Source: Jatrophihabitans sp. (lineage in GTDB: Bacteria; Actinomycetota; Actinomycetes; Mycobacteriales; Jatrophihabitantaceae). From it: a DNA stretch of 42,569 bases. This document shows, piece by piece, positions 33,023 through 41,138 of the stretch. The position numbers and the translations under genes were made by a program. The notes beneath the pieces are model-generated. The model did no database searches, had not been told where the DNA came from, and was given only the letters and a program-made list of their open reading frames with translations. Numbering within the stretch: the first letter of the stretch is position 1; each line of letters opens with the position of its first letter. The stretch covers positions 1-42,569 of the forward strand of contig JAICIE010000014.1 in the NCBI GenBank assembly GCA_025924515.1, written 5' to 3'.

Positions 33023-33438
33023 CCTCCCTCCCTAAGAACAAGGTGGCTCGGCGATGGCTCCGCGCGGTGCGGAGCTTCAACCGTGCCGAGTGCCATGCCG
33101 AGGATGGCGCATTTTGCTTCGTGTGACCGCTGAAGATGGCACGGCCCTGTGTGTGTTTCCATGGCGCGGTCAGCGAACTCACTCGCCGATTTCTTCGCGC
33201 ACTCAGTCAATCGGATGACCGATTGGCATCCCGCCGCATACCGTCGATTGCCGCTTCAGCGCGATCGCAACAATCCCGCTCCCGGAGGCGAGCCCCCTGT
33301 GTGAACCGGTCCGTACGCTCCGAACCTCGTAGGGGCCCGCTTGAGACCTCCGCGGCAGGACGGATCGGCGCAGGTCGATCAGCACGAGCGGTCTCAGCCG
33401 TTCGTCATGGAGGACACGGCGGCGGTAGCGCGAACTGG
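33023..33438. other. Intergenic region with a short palindrome
   Basis: About 415 bases. CAATCGG (33208-33214) and CCGATTG (33219-33225) form a palindrome with a four-base spacer, roughly 185 bases upstream of the anti-sigma-like gene. I see no gene. Confidence 0.35.
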
Positions 33439-34083
33439 TCACTCGCCGGTCCAGCAGCCGAGGACGATCGAGGCGACTTCGTAAGCGAAGTCGGCCCGTT
33501 TGTTGTGTTGGCTCCCGAAGGCGGCGGGCATCGCGGCGGTGTCAACAGTGAGCACGTGGTTGTCCTTGCGGAGCACGACAACGCTGGTGCCGTTGCCGAA
33601 GGCGCCCGGCGTCAACCCGTCGATAGGGTGGGCGCCGGCCAGGGATCGGCGTCGGGCGGCGAAGTAGGCGTTGGTCGCGGACCGGTTCGGGAGGTCTTTG
33701 ACGGTGAGGACGAGGTGCCCGGCGAACAAAAAATAATTGCAGGTCAGTAGTGAGTTCTGGAACGTCCTGACGCCGGCGGGGACGGAAGTTACCGCGAGCG
33801 CATCGGCGAGATCGCGGCGGAAATCCGCAGAGCAGACCATCGCCGCAGGCGCCGACGGAGAGCGACCGCCTGCCGAAGGGGCGGCTGCCGACCGTTTGCC
33901 CATGACGGAGCCGTCGGGCATGGTCATACCGGGGCTCATCGATTTGGCGACGGCGCTGGCCGCGGCCGTGCGCGGTGCGCGACCAGCGCTCTGCTGCGTC
34001 GGGCTTGCGCAGCCGGCGAGCAGGCCGACAGCCGTCGCCGTCGCTATCCAGCGGCTGCCGGCGAGTGCGCGGGTCCGGGACAT
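33439..34083 (-). CDS. Lipoprotein of a sortase operon, DUF3558-like
   Basis: A 214-residue predicted lipoprotein: signal sequence with lipobox LLAGC (lipidated Cys25), then a low-complexity Ala/Ser/Met linker with MSPGMTMPDGSVMG, and a C-terminal domain from about residue 82 (CSADFRRDLADAL, LTCNYFLFAGHLVLTVKDLP, IVLGCWTG). Three cysteines in the mature domain may bond. The pattern recalls the DUF3558 family of actinobacterial lipoproteins. Its ATG is three bases after the sortase stop (TGA CCG ATG), so the two are translationally coupled. It may assist the sortase or handle the displayed CHRD protein; function unknown. Confidence 0.8.
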   Translation of the reverse strand: MSRTRALAGSRWIATATAVGLLAGCASPTQQSAGRAPRTAAASAVAKSMSPGMTMPDGSVMGKRSAAAPSAGGRSPSAPAAMVCSADFRRDLADALAVTSVPAGVRTFQNSLLTCNYFLFAGHLVLTVKDLPNRSATNAYFAARRRSLAGAHPIDGLTPGAFGNGTSVVVLRKDNHVLTVDTAAMPAAFGSQHNKRADFAYEVASIVLGCWTGE

Positions 34084-34086
34084 CGG

Positions 34087-34842
34087 TCAGGCTCCTTGTC
34101 GATGAGTTCGATAGTCGGACACGAGTGCGGCGTAGGCGACGATGTTGTCCTCGTAGTTGTGCGTGGAGAATTGGAATCTGCCGCCGCAGGTGATGAGCCG
34201 AAGCCCGGCGTGATCGAGGTTGCCGTAAACCTGCAAGGTCGGGAATTGGTTCTTGGGGTACTCCGCGACCCGTTCGACCTCGAAGACGGCGACCGTCCCG
34301 TCGGCCCTCGCGACGTAAACCTTGTCACGCTGGCGCAGGTCGCCGAGGCGGAAGAACACTCCGGGGCCGTAGGCGGCAGAGTCGATGTGGCCGAGGATCA
34401 CCGATGGTCCAACCGAGCCCGGCGTGGGCGAGTACCGGTACCAGCCGGCATAGGAGTCCTTCGTCAGCGGCGGCACCTGCACGGTGTGGTCCGGGTTGAG
34501 GCCGAGCGGACGGAGCGGGGAGCGCACGCGAATGGCGGGGATGCGCAGCGCCACCGGCCGTGAGCGGGGCAGCACCGGCCCGCGCACGGTGGTGGGACGG
34601 CGGGCGCTGGGACCTGGCCTGGACGGCCGCTCGGCTGGGGGCCGTGCGGCCGAGCCGCGTGAGGGGGCCTGGCCAGCGGTTGTGGACGGGACCACGTTCA
34701 CGGGTCGAGCGGCCGACCTGGGCGGCTGCGGCGCGCTGCGCTGCGCGTGCACGGCGAGAACGGTGACGACCGCAGCGGCACCGGCGAGGACGACGCCCGC
34801 CGCGGTCGCGGCGGACCGTCCGCGGCGGGCGCTGCTGTTCAT
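34087..34842 (-). CDS. Class F sortase
   Basis: A 251-residue membrane-anchored transpeptidase that cleaves a C-terminal sorting signal and attaches the substrate to the cell wall. One N-terminal membrane anchor (AATAAGVVLAGAAAVVTVLA) is followed by a long Pro/Ala/Arg linker and the sortase barrel: LRIPAIRVRSPLRPLGLNPD, the catalytic His in VILGHIDSA, and the catalytic Cys219 in LRLITCGGRF. The region after the Cys (FSTHNYEDNIVAYA) keeps the class F 'Y.DN.V.YA' pattern. The place of the third catalytic residue (Arg) is not obvious to me. The ATG at 34842 has GGGAAGGA upstream. The gene lies 25 bases downstream of a CHRD protein with a sorting signal, its probable substrate. Confidence 0.92.
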   Translation of the reverse strand: MNSSARRGRSAATAAGVVLAGAAAVVTVLAVHAQRSAPQPPRSAARPVNVVPSTTAGQAPSRGSAARPPAERPSRPGPSARRPTTVRGPVLPRSRPVALRIPAIRVRSPLRPLGLNPDHTVQVPPLTKDSYAGWYRYSPTPGSVGPSVILGHIDSAAYGPGVFFRLGDLRQRDKVYVARADGTVAVFEVERVAEYPKNQFPTLQVYGNLDHAGLRLITCGGRFQFSTHNYEDNIVAYAALVSDYRTHRQGA

Positions 34843-34867
34843 GATCCTTCCCTGCCCCGTCCGGCTG

Positions 34868-35638
34868 TCAGCGAGACAGGCGCCGGCGCACGGCGAAGGC
34901 TCCGCCGGCCGCGACCAGCAACCCACCAGCGAGCGCAAGCAGGCCTTCGTCCTCGATGCCGGCGGTGCTGCCGCCGCCGGTGTTGGGGGCGCCACCCGGC
35001 ATCTGCGACATCTGCGAGGCAGTAAGCGCTCCGCACAGCGCCGGCGAGGTCGCGGCGAGCGGAAGCGACGGCACCAGGTCGCTCTTCTCCTGCTGCGCCC
35101 GCTTGCTCAGGGTCGCGGGGTCGTCGCCGTGCACCACGACGACTCCGGTGCCGGCCTTCAGAGCGACCAGCGTCGCAGAGTTCACCGTGAAGGTGCGGTG
35201 GTAGGTGAAGCTGGCGCCGGTCGGGGCGACGGTGAGGGTCGTACCGGCCTTGGGGCTGGTGTCACCGGAGGTCGACAGCGTCGTTCCGATCGCGCCGTAG
35301 GACGGACCACCCTCAGTGGTGCTGATAACTCCGTCACCATTCTTGTCGGCGGCCATCGTCGGGCAGACCCCCTGCGCGCCGATGTGAATGTGCTGCACAT
35401 GCGGATATGGCTTGCCACCGAAGGCGCCGGCAAGGCCGCTGACATGTTCGGTGACAGTCGCCTGATCACCCTTGACCGAGATCATGAACGACCCGGACGC
35501 CGACTGGTGATTGAGGCCGTTGAGCGTCGCCTGGTATGAGACGTCTCCGGAGGCCGCGCTGGCGGGTATCGCCGCCGCCAATCCGGCGGCGCCGAGAGCC
35601 ACAACCGGCAAACACAGGCGTAAGTAGGTCCTGGACAT
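34868..35638 (-). CDS. CHRD-domain surface protein with C-terminal sorting signal
   Basis: A 256-residue exported protein. A signal peptide (MSRTYLRLCLPVVALGAAGL, cleavage near ASAAS) is followed by a CHRD-type domain (YQATLNGLNHQSASGSFMIS, HVSGL, HVQHIHIG) containing an EF-hand-like DKNGDGVISTTEGG loop. The end is a wall-sorting signal: PNTGGGSTAG, a hydrophobic helix (LLALAGGLLVAAGGAFAV) and a basic tail (RRRLSR). The residues before the motif are Gly-Gly-Ala instead of Leu, so it is APNTG rather than LPxTG. A class F sortase follows immediately, making this its likely cognate substrate. Ribosome site GGAAGGA. First gene of the operon; role on the wall unknown. Confidence 0.9.
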   Translation of the reverse strand: MSRTYLRLCLPVVALGAAGLAAAIPASAASGDVSYQATLNGLNHQSASGSFMISVKGDQATVTEHVSGLAGAFGGKPYPHVQHIHIGAQGVCPTMAADKNGDGVISTTEGGPSYGAIGTTLSTSGDTSPKAGTTLTVAPTGASFTYHRTFTVNSATLVALKAGTGVVVVHGDDPATLSKRAQQEKSDLVPSLPLAATSPALCGALTASQMSQMPGGAPNTGGGSTAGIEDEGLLALAGGLLVAAGGAFAVRRRLSR

Positions 35639-36187
35639 AACGATTCCTTCCGACGGCGCGGCGTCCCGCCACGCGAAGTGCTGACGACCACCAATTCGCT
35701 GCAGCTGTCCACGCGGTTCCATTTTCGTTAAGAAGGACTGGTGTGAGCGGCGGCACACCCCTGTATGCGGCAGAGCGTCCGGGCGCCACGGTCGGCGGGC
35801 CGCTCCCCAGGATGGGCGGGTGGTGCAGCTCCGCCAGGCACCGCGACGGGACACAGAGTTGGGAACGAATCTGAGCCTGGCCAGCCGAGCGAGCACCAGC
35901 AGGACGCCGGTCAACAGTGCGCCCGGTCACATCAGCGGCAGGTACTTCGACCAGTTCGTCGGACCTGGGATCCCCTACGTTGCGAGCGTCAGGCCGGCCA
36001 GCGACTGAGCGGGCAGCTGCGCCGCCTGATTGGCGCAATGCCCTGCAGGACGGACAGCGTGCGGTGCCGCCGACCGGCCCGGGACTCGTCCGAGACGAGG
36101 ACACAGTGCTGCTGCCGCTGGTCGGCGGCGTGTTGGGCTTGGTCCACCGCGCCGGACCTCGAATTCGAGCGGCTCAGGACGAACGGC
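35639..36187. other. Intergenic region upstream of the sortase operon
   Basis: About 550 bases that must include the promoter of the CHRD/sortase operon. The short plus-strand phrase GRYFDQFVGPGIPYVASVRP near 35937 looks protein-like, but I find no start or family for it. No gene is claimed. Confidence 0.35.
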
Positions 36188-36832
36188 TCAAGAGGCGGCG
36201 CCTTCGCCGGCGCCGCGCTTGCCGGCCTCACCATCGTCGCCCTCGCCATCAACAGCGGCGGCCAGCTCCGCCTTGCTCATGGACGACCGCCCGGGAACGT
36301 CCTGTTTCTTCGCCTGCTCATACAGCTCTTCCTTGCTGCGCTCGCCGCGGCGGTTCCCCGAACCCGCGTCGCGCCGCTGCATCCAGCCCGTCTCGGTGGC
36401 GAACCGCTGCCCCATGGAGGCGAGCTCGTCGGCGCTCGACTTTTCCGCGAGAGCCGGCAGGAGTTCCGACTCCTCCTCCTCAACGTGGTGCCGCAGCTCC
36501 CCGACGAGGGCGGCAAGCTTGCCGTCGAAGCCCGGCTCGCCGACGTCCTCGGCGAGCAGTTCCCGAAGAACACCCTCGATGTGGTGGTGCTCCGCCGCCC
36601 CGTCGTGCACCTCGTCGCTCTCGTCCGGCTCTTTCCGCTCGATCGTCGGGTAGACGAAGCTCTCCTCCGCTTCCGAATGCGGAATCAACAGGTCGGCGAC
36701 CTGCTGGAGAAGCGCCTTCGCGTCACCCCTCTCGGTCTCGACAGCCTTCGTCGCCCTGTTCAGGAGGCTGTCGATCGCCCGATGCTGCTCTTTGATCACT
36801 GCCAGGACGTCGTGCACCCGCGAACCCGCCAT
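36188..36832 (-). CDS. Hemerythrin (HHE-cation-binding) protein with Rho-N-like C-terminal motif
   Basis: A 214-residue cytoplasmic protein. Residues 1-150 form a four-helix hemerythrin-like bundle with the expected metal ligands: His17 (KEQHRAID), His52 and Glu56 (IPHSEAEE), His82-84 (AEHHHIEGVL), and the HHVEEEE cluster near 115-121. Such proteins bind a di-iron centre and take part in oxygen/NO or iron handling. After an Arg-rich linker, residues about 165-193 read SKEELYEQAKKQDVPGRSSM then SKAELAAAV, the small helix-extended-loop-helix motif seen at the start of transcription terminator Rho. The acidic/Gly-rich end is probably disordered. GAGGAG precedes the ATG. Monocistronic. Confidence 0.9.
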   Translation of the reverse strand: MAGSRVHDVLAVIKEQHRAIDSLLNRATKAVETERGDAKALLQQVADLLIPHSEAEESFVYPTIERKEPDESDEVHDGAAEHHHIEGVLRELLAEDVGEPGFDGKLAALVGELRHHVEEEESELLPALAEKSSADELASMGQRFATETGWMQRRDAGSGNRRGERSKEELYEQAKKQDVPGRSSMSKAELAAAVDGEGDDGEAGKRGAGEGAAS

Positions 36833-37542
36833 TGTTTCTCCTCATCGAGTACGACTCGGCGGTCATACCCAATCCAGCTCGAGCCGTGCACCCGACGCGC
36901 GGGCTTTCCGTCCCGGTCGAGTTGGCGATCCCGCGGGTTTGCTCGGGCAGGTTTCCCGATTGGCTGTTGGAGCCGCAACGCCGCGCTGGTCAGCGCGGTC
37001 GCGACCCTGCTATCTGCTTGGCGTCGACCGCGGCGGATGGACCTGCTGGTGCCTGCTCTAGGCGACACTAGGCTGTCGAATTCCCAGGTGTGGGAGATCA
37101 CCAAGTCCCTCGACGCTGTCGTGGAGCCGCTCCGCACCCTGGCATTGGACGCCAATCCCTGCGCGTTCCTCGCGCTGTTACTCCGACTTCGCGGCGTAAC
37201 TTGGGCGCCGGCCCGGAGCCGGGGTCAAGCGGCGTGTCCTGACCCGGCGAGGTGGAGTCAGGGAAGATCAAAGCGGGGATCGTTACGGCGTCTCTCGGTT
37301 ACCGACCGGACGACCGTCACGAGACACCCACGCAGCAAGAGATAGCGCCGGCCGATCATATTGACCGGCGCCGTGCGCTCCGTATTTGCCTTTTGCTGGC
37401 GAGACCATCGGGCCGCGGGTTGGCGCGCCGCTGTGTGGCGATCGTGCGGGCTTCCATTCCTCTTCCGCGTCGTCGCCGTTAGCCGTGGATCTCCGACTGG
37501 CCGCGACCCTGCACATATCGCGCTGCGGGCCGTTCGGGTCCT
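36833..37542. other. Long intergenic region, no gene recognised
   Basis: Over 700 bases between the hemerythrin gene and the DUF3303-like gene, both on the minus strand. The frames present are Arg/Ser-rich or antisense-like. It may hold remnants, but I could not match any. Confidence 0.35.
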
Positions 37543-37857
37543 TCAGGCCGAGGGTGGCTGCAGTCGGCGCAACCGGCCATACACCTCGGCGCCGGTCTGG
37601 AGACCCTGCTCGGCGTTAACGGCCGGATAGACGGAGATGTCGAAGACGTCGTTCCACTCGAAGCTGAGCTCCATCACGGCCGCGAAATCATCGGTCGAGA
37701 AGACCGAGACCACCTGGATGTCCGCGGACATCGGCCAGTACTCGCCGATCAGTTTGATGGCGTCGGGATATTGCCAACTCGCCCGGCGCTGCAAGGCAGC
37801 GTCCCGTTCCGCCGCCGACACCGACGGACGAAACCGCAGAAAAGCTACGTACTCCAT
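37543..37857 (-). CDS. DUF3303-like small protein
   Basis: 104 residues. It starts MEYVAFLRFRPSVSAAERDA, followed by Trp-containing helices and the central LIGEYWPMSADIQVVSVFST, then FAAVMELSFEWNDVFDISVY. The beta-alpha-beta layout and the 'G.YWP....QVVS.FE' type core fit small ferredoxin-like dimeric proteins of the DUF3303 group. The ATG at 37857 is preceded by GGGAGG seven bases away; a longer frame upstream is Pro/Arg-rich. Function unknown. Confidence 0.75.
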   Translation of the reverse strand: MEYVAFLRFRPSVSAAERDAALQRRASWQYPDAIKLIGEYWPMSADIQVVSVFSTDDFAAVMELSFEWNDVFDISVYPAVNAEQGLQTGAEVYGRLRRLQPPSA

Positions 37858-38333
37858 GACCGACCTCCCGGCTGTAGGCCCCAATGGTGAGGCCGGAGCG
37901 TAGACCGACGCGCGCGTCGGGGGAAGGTTCCGGCGCGCCAGCACCTCCGGTGCAGCGATGTGTACGGCGGCAGCGCCTCGCTGCTCGACTACAGAGCCCG
38001 CTCGTACGGCATCTGTGTCCCGACTCGTGCGAAAAAGGCGGGTCGGGATGGCTCACGGGAGCAAGGCCGGGTCCTGATCGCGACCGAAGATCCAACCGTG
38101 AGCGACGTCGTCCGTTCAGGTCCCGCCACCCGGCGGACAGAAGCTGGGGACCGCAGGTCGGTGTCCTTTTTTTGTCGCCTTGTTCGACACGGCGGCGAGG
38201 TCCGTCCTCGGTACCGATCTAAATGTTCTTGTTCGGCCTGGCGATATGGCCGCCGCCAGCACCGTGCCGGTGCAGGTCCGAGCGGTCACCGACAGTGACT
38301 GGGACTGAGCTCAGAGCTCGGTGCTCACCAGGT
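37858..38333. other. Intergenic region, possible regulator relic
   Basis: About 475 bases without an intact gene. A plus-strand phrase GRVLIATEDPTVSDVV near 38065 resembles the first strand of a receiver domain. Together with the helix-turn-helix relic that follows, it hints that a response-regulator gene has decayed here. Confidence 0.3.
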
Positions 38334-38560
38334 GAGCGTTGTCATCGAGCCGACCCGGCGCTACGAACCTGCTTCGATCTCCGGTGTCTATGTGCTGACG
38401 CAGCGTGAGCGGGACGTGGCGAGCCTCGCCCCTACCGGCTGCTTCGACGAAGTCGCGCCCCGGATCGTCGGCGGACAAGCCCGTCGGCGTGGCTACCGCG
38501 CCGGGGTCAGCTCGCGCGTGCTCCGCTGGGCGCGGCCCAAGATCACGGTCGCGGGCTGTC
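38334..38560 (+). pseudogene. Possible LuxR-type helix-turn-helix relic
   Basis: The plus-strand frame contains VLTQRERDVASLAPTGCFDE, which fits the first two helices of a LuxR DNA-binding domain ('LT.RE.DV..L...G'). A few residues later the expected 'VS..TV..HVSRVL' part is only partly recognisable (VSSRVLRW) and the spacing is disturbed. No receiver domain is intact upstream. Evidence is weak. Confidence 0.35.
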
Positions 38561-38687
38561 GACCGTGGGAGCGAAAGGTCACCGAGACCGCCGAAGGTTT
38601 TTCGACATCCGATGGAACCGGGTTGCGTTTCGTCGCGAACAGGTAGTGACGCCGCCGCTGGGGAGGCGAAAGGAAGGAAACGCGAAC

Positions 38688-39380
38688 ATGGGCATTCTTC
38701 GACTGTCGCGCCGTCGTGCGGGGCTCGGGCTGCTGTCAGCGGCGGTCATCGTGGCCGGTGGTCTCGGCATCGCGGCGGCGTCTACGTCGGCGCCGCCGAG
38801 CGGGGCGATGAGCACCGGCGTGGGCATCCCTGGTTACGGGATGACGCACGGCTACTTCAAGGGCGTCCCCGTAAGTTTCACCTACACCAAGGGGTTCTAC
38901 TGTGACACCTCGGTGACGAGCACCGCGTCCTCGGGCTGCGAGGTGGGCGCCAACTTCACGAAGCCGCCAGCCAAGGACTTCGACCCGCTGTACATCACCG
39001 TCCCGCTCGGGTTCAGCCGTCCGATGAACATGATCCAGTGCCCGGCGAACCTGGTCTGCATCGACCATCCCGGGACGGTTGACCTGACGCGCCTCGAGCC
39101 GGCGCTCAAGCCGCTGTACCCCCAGCTGACGAACGCGCAGTTGACGGCGGCGTTGAAGAACTTCGCGACGCCCGAGCACGACCACTTCATCACCACTGCG
39201 AACTGGCGCAAAGCCGAGTGGTGGGACGTCAAGGTCATCGGCGTCACCAGCGAGACGACGTTCAACAACATCCGACAGCACAAGAGCTACGGCTACATCG
39301 AGCAGCTGCTCAAGAACGGAAACAAGACCGTGGTCGGACCGATCGACACGAACCTGTTCCTGTACTTCGCTGCTCACTGA
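38688..39380 (+). CDS. Secreted protein of unknown function
   Basis: A 230-residue exported protein. The ATG at 38688 is preceded by AGGAAGG and starts a signal peptide (LSRRRAGLGLLSAAVIVAGG, cleavage near AAAS). The mature region contains four Cys (FYCDTS, SSGCEVGA, MIQCPAN, LVCIDHP) likely in two disulfides, a His-rich EHDHFITTANW motif and a mixed alpha/beta composition. The EHDH motif followed by WWDVKVIGV suggests a metal site, but I cannot assign a family. It precedes a small membrane protein 75 bases downstream on the same strand, possibly in one transcript. Confidence 0.8.
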   Translation: MGILRLSRRRAGLGLLSAAVIVAGGLGIAAASTSAPPSGAMSTGVGIPGYGMTHGYFKGVPVSFTYTKGFYCDTSVTSTASSGCEVGANFTKPPAKDFDPLYITVPLGFSRPMNMIQCPANLVCIDHPGTVDLTRLEPALKPLYPQLTNAQLTAALKNFATPEHDHFITTANWRKAEWWDVKVIGVTSETTFNNIRQHKSYGYIEQLLKNGNKTVVGPIDTNLFLYFAAH

Positions 39381-39455
39381 TCGTTGCAACCTAGGCGGGT
39401 CGCCGGCGAGCCTCACGGGTTCTCCGGCGACCTCGCCGCACACCGCGGAGCCCCG

Positions 39456-39887
39456 ATGACCACTTTTCCGATCGCCACGGCGCGGCTGCACTCCGCACGG
39501 ATCATTCTCGTCCTTGCGCTGCTGGGCGCCGCGGCGGCGCACCTGCCCGTGATTCCTGAGCATTTGGCCGATGCGCCGTACATGGGCGTCCTCTTCGTCA
39601 TCTTCTCGTCGGCATGCGTCCTCCTCGCGGCCGCGCTGATCAACTTTGACAATCGGGCCATGTACCAGCTCAGCGCGCTCATTTGTGCCGCCGCCATCGG
39701 CGCCTACGGCGCTACCCGACTCGTCGCGTTCCCGATGCTGGCCGACGACAGAGGGAACTGGCTGGAGCCTCTGGGCCTCATCGCCGTCAGCGTCGAAGCG
39801 ATCGCCGTCCTCGCCGGCGTCCGTGCGCTGCGGTCCCTAGCGCCGAAACGGTTGAGCAACTCGGGCAACTCCTCGGCGCGCTCCTGA
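39456..39887 (+). CDS. Four-helix integral membrane protein
   Basis: 143 residues with four predicted membrane helices: IILVLALLGAAAAHLPVI, YMGVLFVIFSSACVLLAAAL, YQLSALICAAAIGAYGATRL and LIAVSVEAIAVLAGVRAL. His/Pro residues sit in the first loop. GGAG lies seven bases before the ATG at 39456. No catalytic motif is seen. It probably belongs with the secreted protein upstream; function unknown. Confidence 0.75.
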   Translation: MTTFPIATARLHSARIILVLALLGAAAAHLPVIPEHLADAPYMGVLFVIFSSACVLLAAALINFDNRAMYQLSALICAAAIGAYGATRLVAFPMLADDRGNWLEPLGLIAVSVEAIAVLAGVRALRSLAPKRLSNSGNSSARS

Positions 39888-39944
39888 CCGAACCGTCGGC
39901 CGCGCAGCGACCGGGTTCGGACGTCGGCGCTGACCATGATTTTT

Positions 39945-39977
39945 CCGGCCCTTGCGGGACTACCACGCAAGGGCCGG
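39945..39977. terminator. Terminator hairpin between converging genes
   Basis: CCGGCCCTTGCG (39945-39956) and CGCAAGGGCCGG (39966-39977) form a perfect 12-bp stem with a nine-base loop. It lies between the plus-strand membrane protein and the minus-strand glucose dehydrogenase and may stop both transcripts. Confidence 0.8.
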
Positions 39978-40055
39978 CTGCCCGCTGTCCTGGTACCTCA
40001 TCGGCCGCGACCCGAGCCGACCGACGATGCCGGCAACGCCGGCTGATCCGATGGC

Positions 40056-41111
40056 TCAGGCCGCGTTGAGTTCGAGGACGACCTTCACGTCGGTGTCCCC
40101 ACGGTCGAATGCGTCGGCGAACCGGTCGAGGGCAATCCGGCGGGTGATCAATCCCTTCAGCCAGTCCAGATCCGCCTTCGCCAGTGCCGCGGCCGCGGCG
40201 GCGAAGTGGCTCTGGTTCGCGTTCACCGAGCCGACCACGACGTTGTTCTCCAGCACGATTTCTCGATTGAGGCTGCCGGCATCAACGGTGAGCTTGCGGC
40301 CCACCGGAGAGACGCCGGTCAAGCACACGATGCCGTACGGGTCGAGCCCGGCTATCGCGCCAAAGACGACCTGCCCGACGCCGGTCGCCTCGATCACCAC
40401 GTCGGGTCGTATCTTCTTGGTGACCTCATCGACCGAGTCGGTGTGGTAGTCGGCGCTCAGCTTCTCCACCAGTGTCGGCTTCGGGCCGTCGGTGATGCGG
40501 TCGAGGACGTGCACTTCCAGACCGCGCTGCACACCGAGAAGCGCCGCCAGCAGGCCGATCGGCCCCGCCCCCGTCACCAGCGCCCGCTCCGGCTCGAACC
40601 ACGCTCGCCGACCTACGTCGAACACCTGCTCCCACGCCTTGGCCACGACGCTCGTGGGCTCCATCAGCACTCCGACCTCCGCGAGATGCGCGTCGAGTTT
40701 GACGGCGTAGTCCTGTTCGACCGTCCACGCCTCACTGGCGTATCCGTCGAGCTCCTTGATGCCCCGCTCGCGATAGCGGCCGTTGCGGCACATGTCGAAC
40801 TCCCCGTGCGCGCAGGCACCGCACGGCACGGGATCAGGCCGCCGGACGACGCCCGCGACCAGGTCCCCGGGCGCGAAGCTACTTCCCGGCGGCGCGGCGC
40901 GCACTCTGCCGAGCGATTCGTGGCCGATGACGAGCCGGTCATGCCCCGGCGGGGCCCAGCCATAGTTCCCCTCCGCAATCTCACGATCGGTGCCGCAAAC
41001 GCCCAGGGCCAGTCCGTCGACCAGGAGTTCGCCCTCGCCCGCCCGGGGATCGGCTACCTCGCTGACCTCGAGCGAGTTCCGCTGCAAGGGGGCGACCGTC
41101 AGTGCGCGCAT
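40056..41111 (-). CDS. Zinc-dependent glucose 1-dehydrogenase (archaeal-type MDR family)
   Basis: A 351-residue medium-chain dehydrogenase that oxidises glucose to gluconolactone with NAD(P)(+). Cys39 in GVCGTDREIAEGNYGWAPPG and the GHE motif in LVIGHESLGRV are catalytic-zinc features. This combination (CGTDREI...YG.AP.G..RL..GHE) is typical of glucose dehydrogenases of the halophile/Sulfolobus type. A Cys cluster PCGACAHGEFDMC corresponds to the structural zinc loop. Nucleotide-binding GAGPIGLLAAL and a substrate region around LMEPTSVVAKAWEQ follow. GAGGACGGA precedes the ATG. It lies 27 bases downstream of a GH15 glucosidase gene on the same strand, so glucose released by that enzyme is the likely substrate. 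Confidence 0.9.
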   Translation of the reverse strand: MRALTVAPLQRNSLEVSEVADPRAGEGELLVDGLALGVCGTDREIAEGNYGWAPPGHDRLVIGHESLGRVRAAPPGSSFAPGDLVAGVVRRPDPVPCGACAHGEFDMCRNGRYRERGIKELDGYASEAWTVEQDYAVKLDAHLAEVGVLMEPTSVVAKAWEQVFDVGRRAWFEPERALVTGAGPIGLLAALLGVQRGLEVHVLDRITDGPKPTLVEKLSADYHTDSVDEVTKKIRPDVVIEATGVGQVVFGAIAGLDPYGIVCLTGVSPVGRKLTVDAGSLNREIVLENNVVVGSVNANQSHFAAAAAALAKADLDWLKGLITRRIALDRFADAFDRGDTDVKVVLELNAA

Positions 41112-41138
41112 CGTTTCCGTCCTCGTTGTCGTCGATTG

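Noticed and set aside
35765-37345. A 526-codon plus-strand frame across the hemerythrin region
   Set aside because: It is the antisense shadow of the hemerythrin gene, extended by a GC-rich frame. Composition is abnormal.
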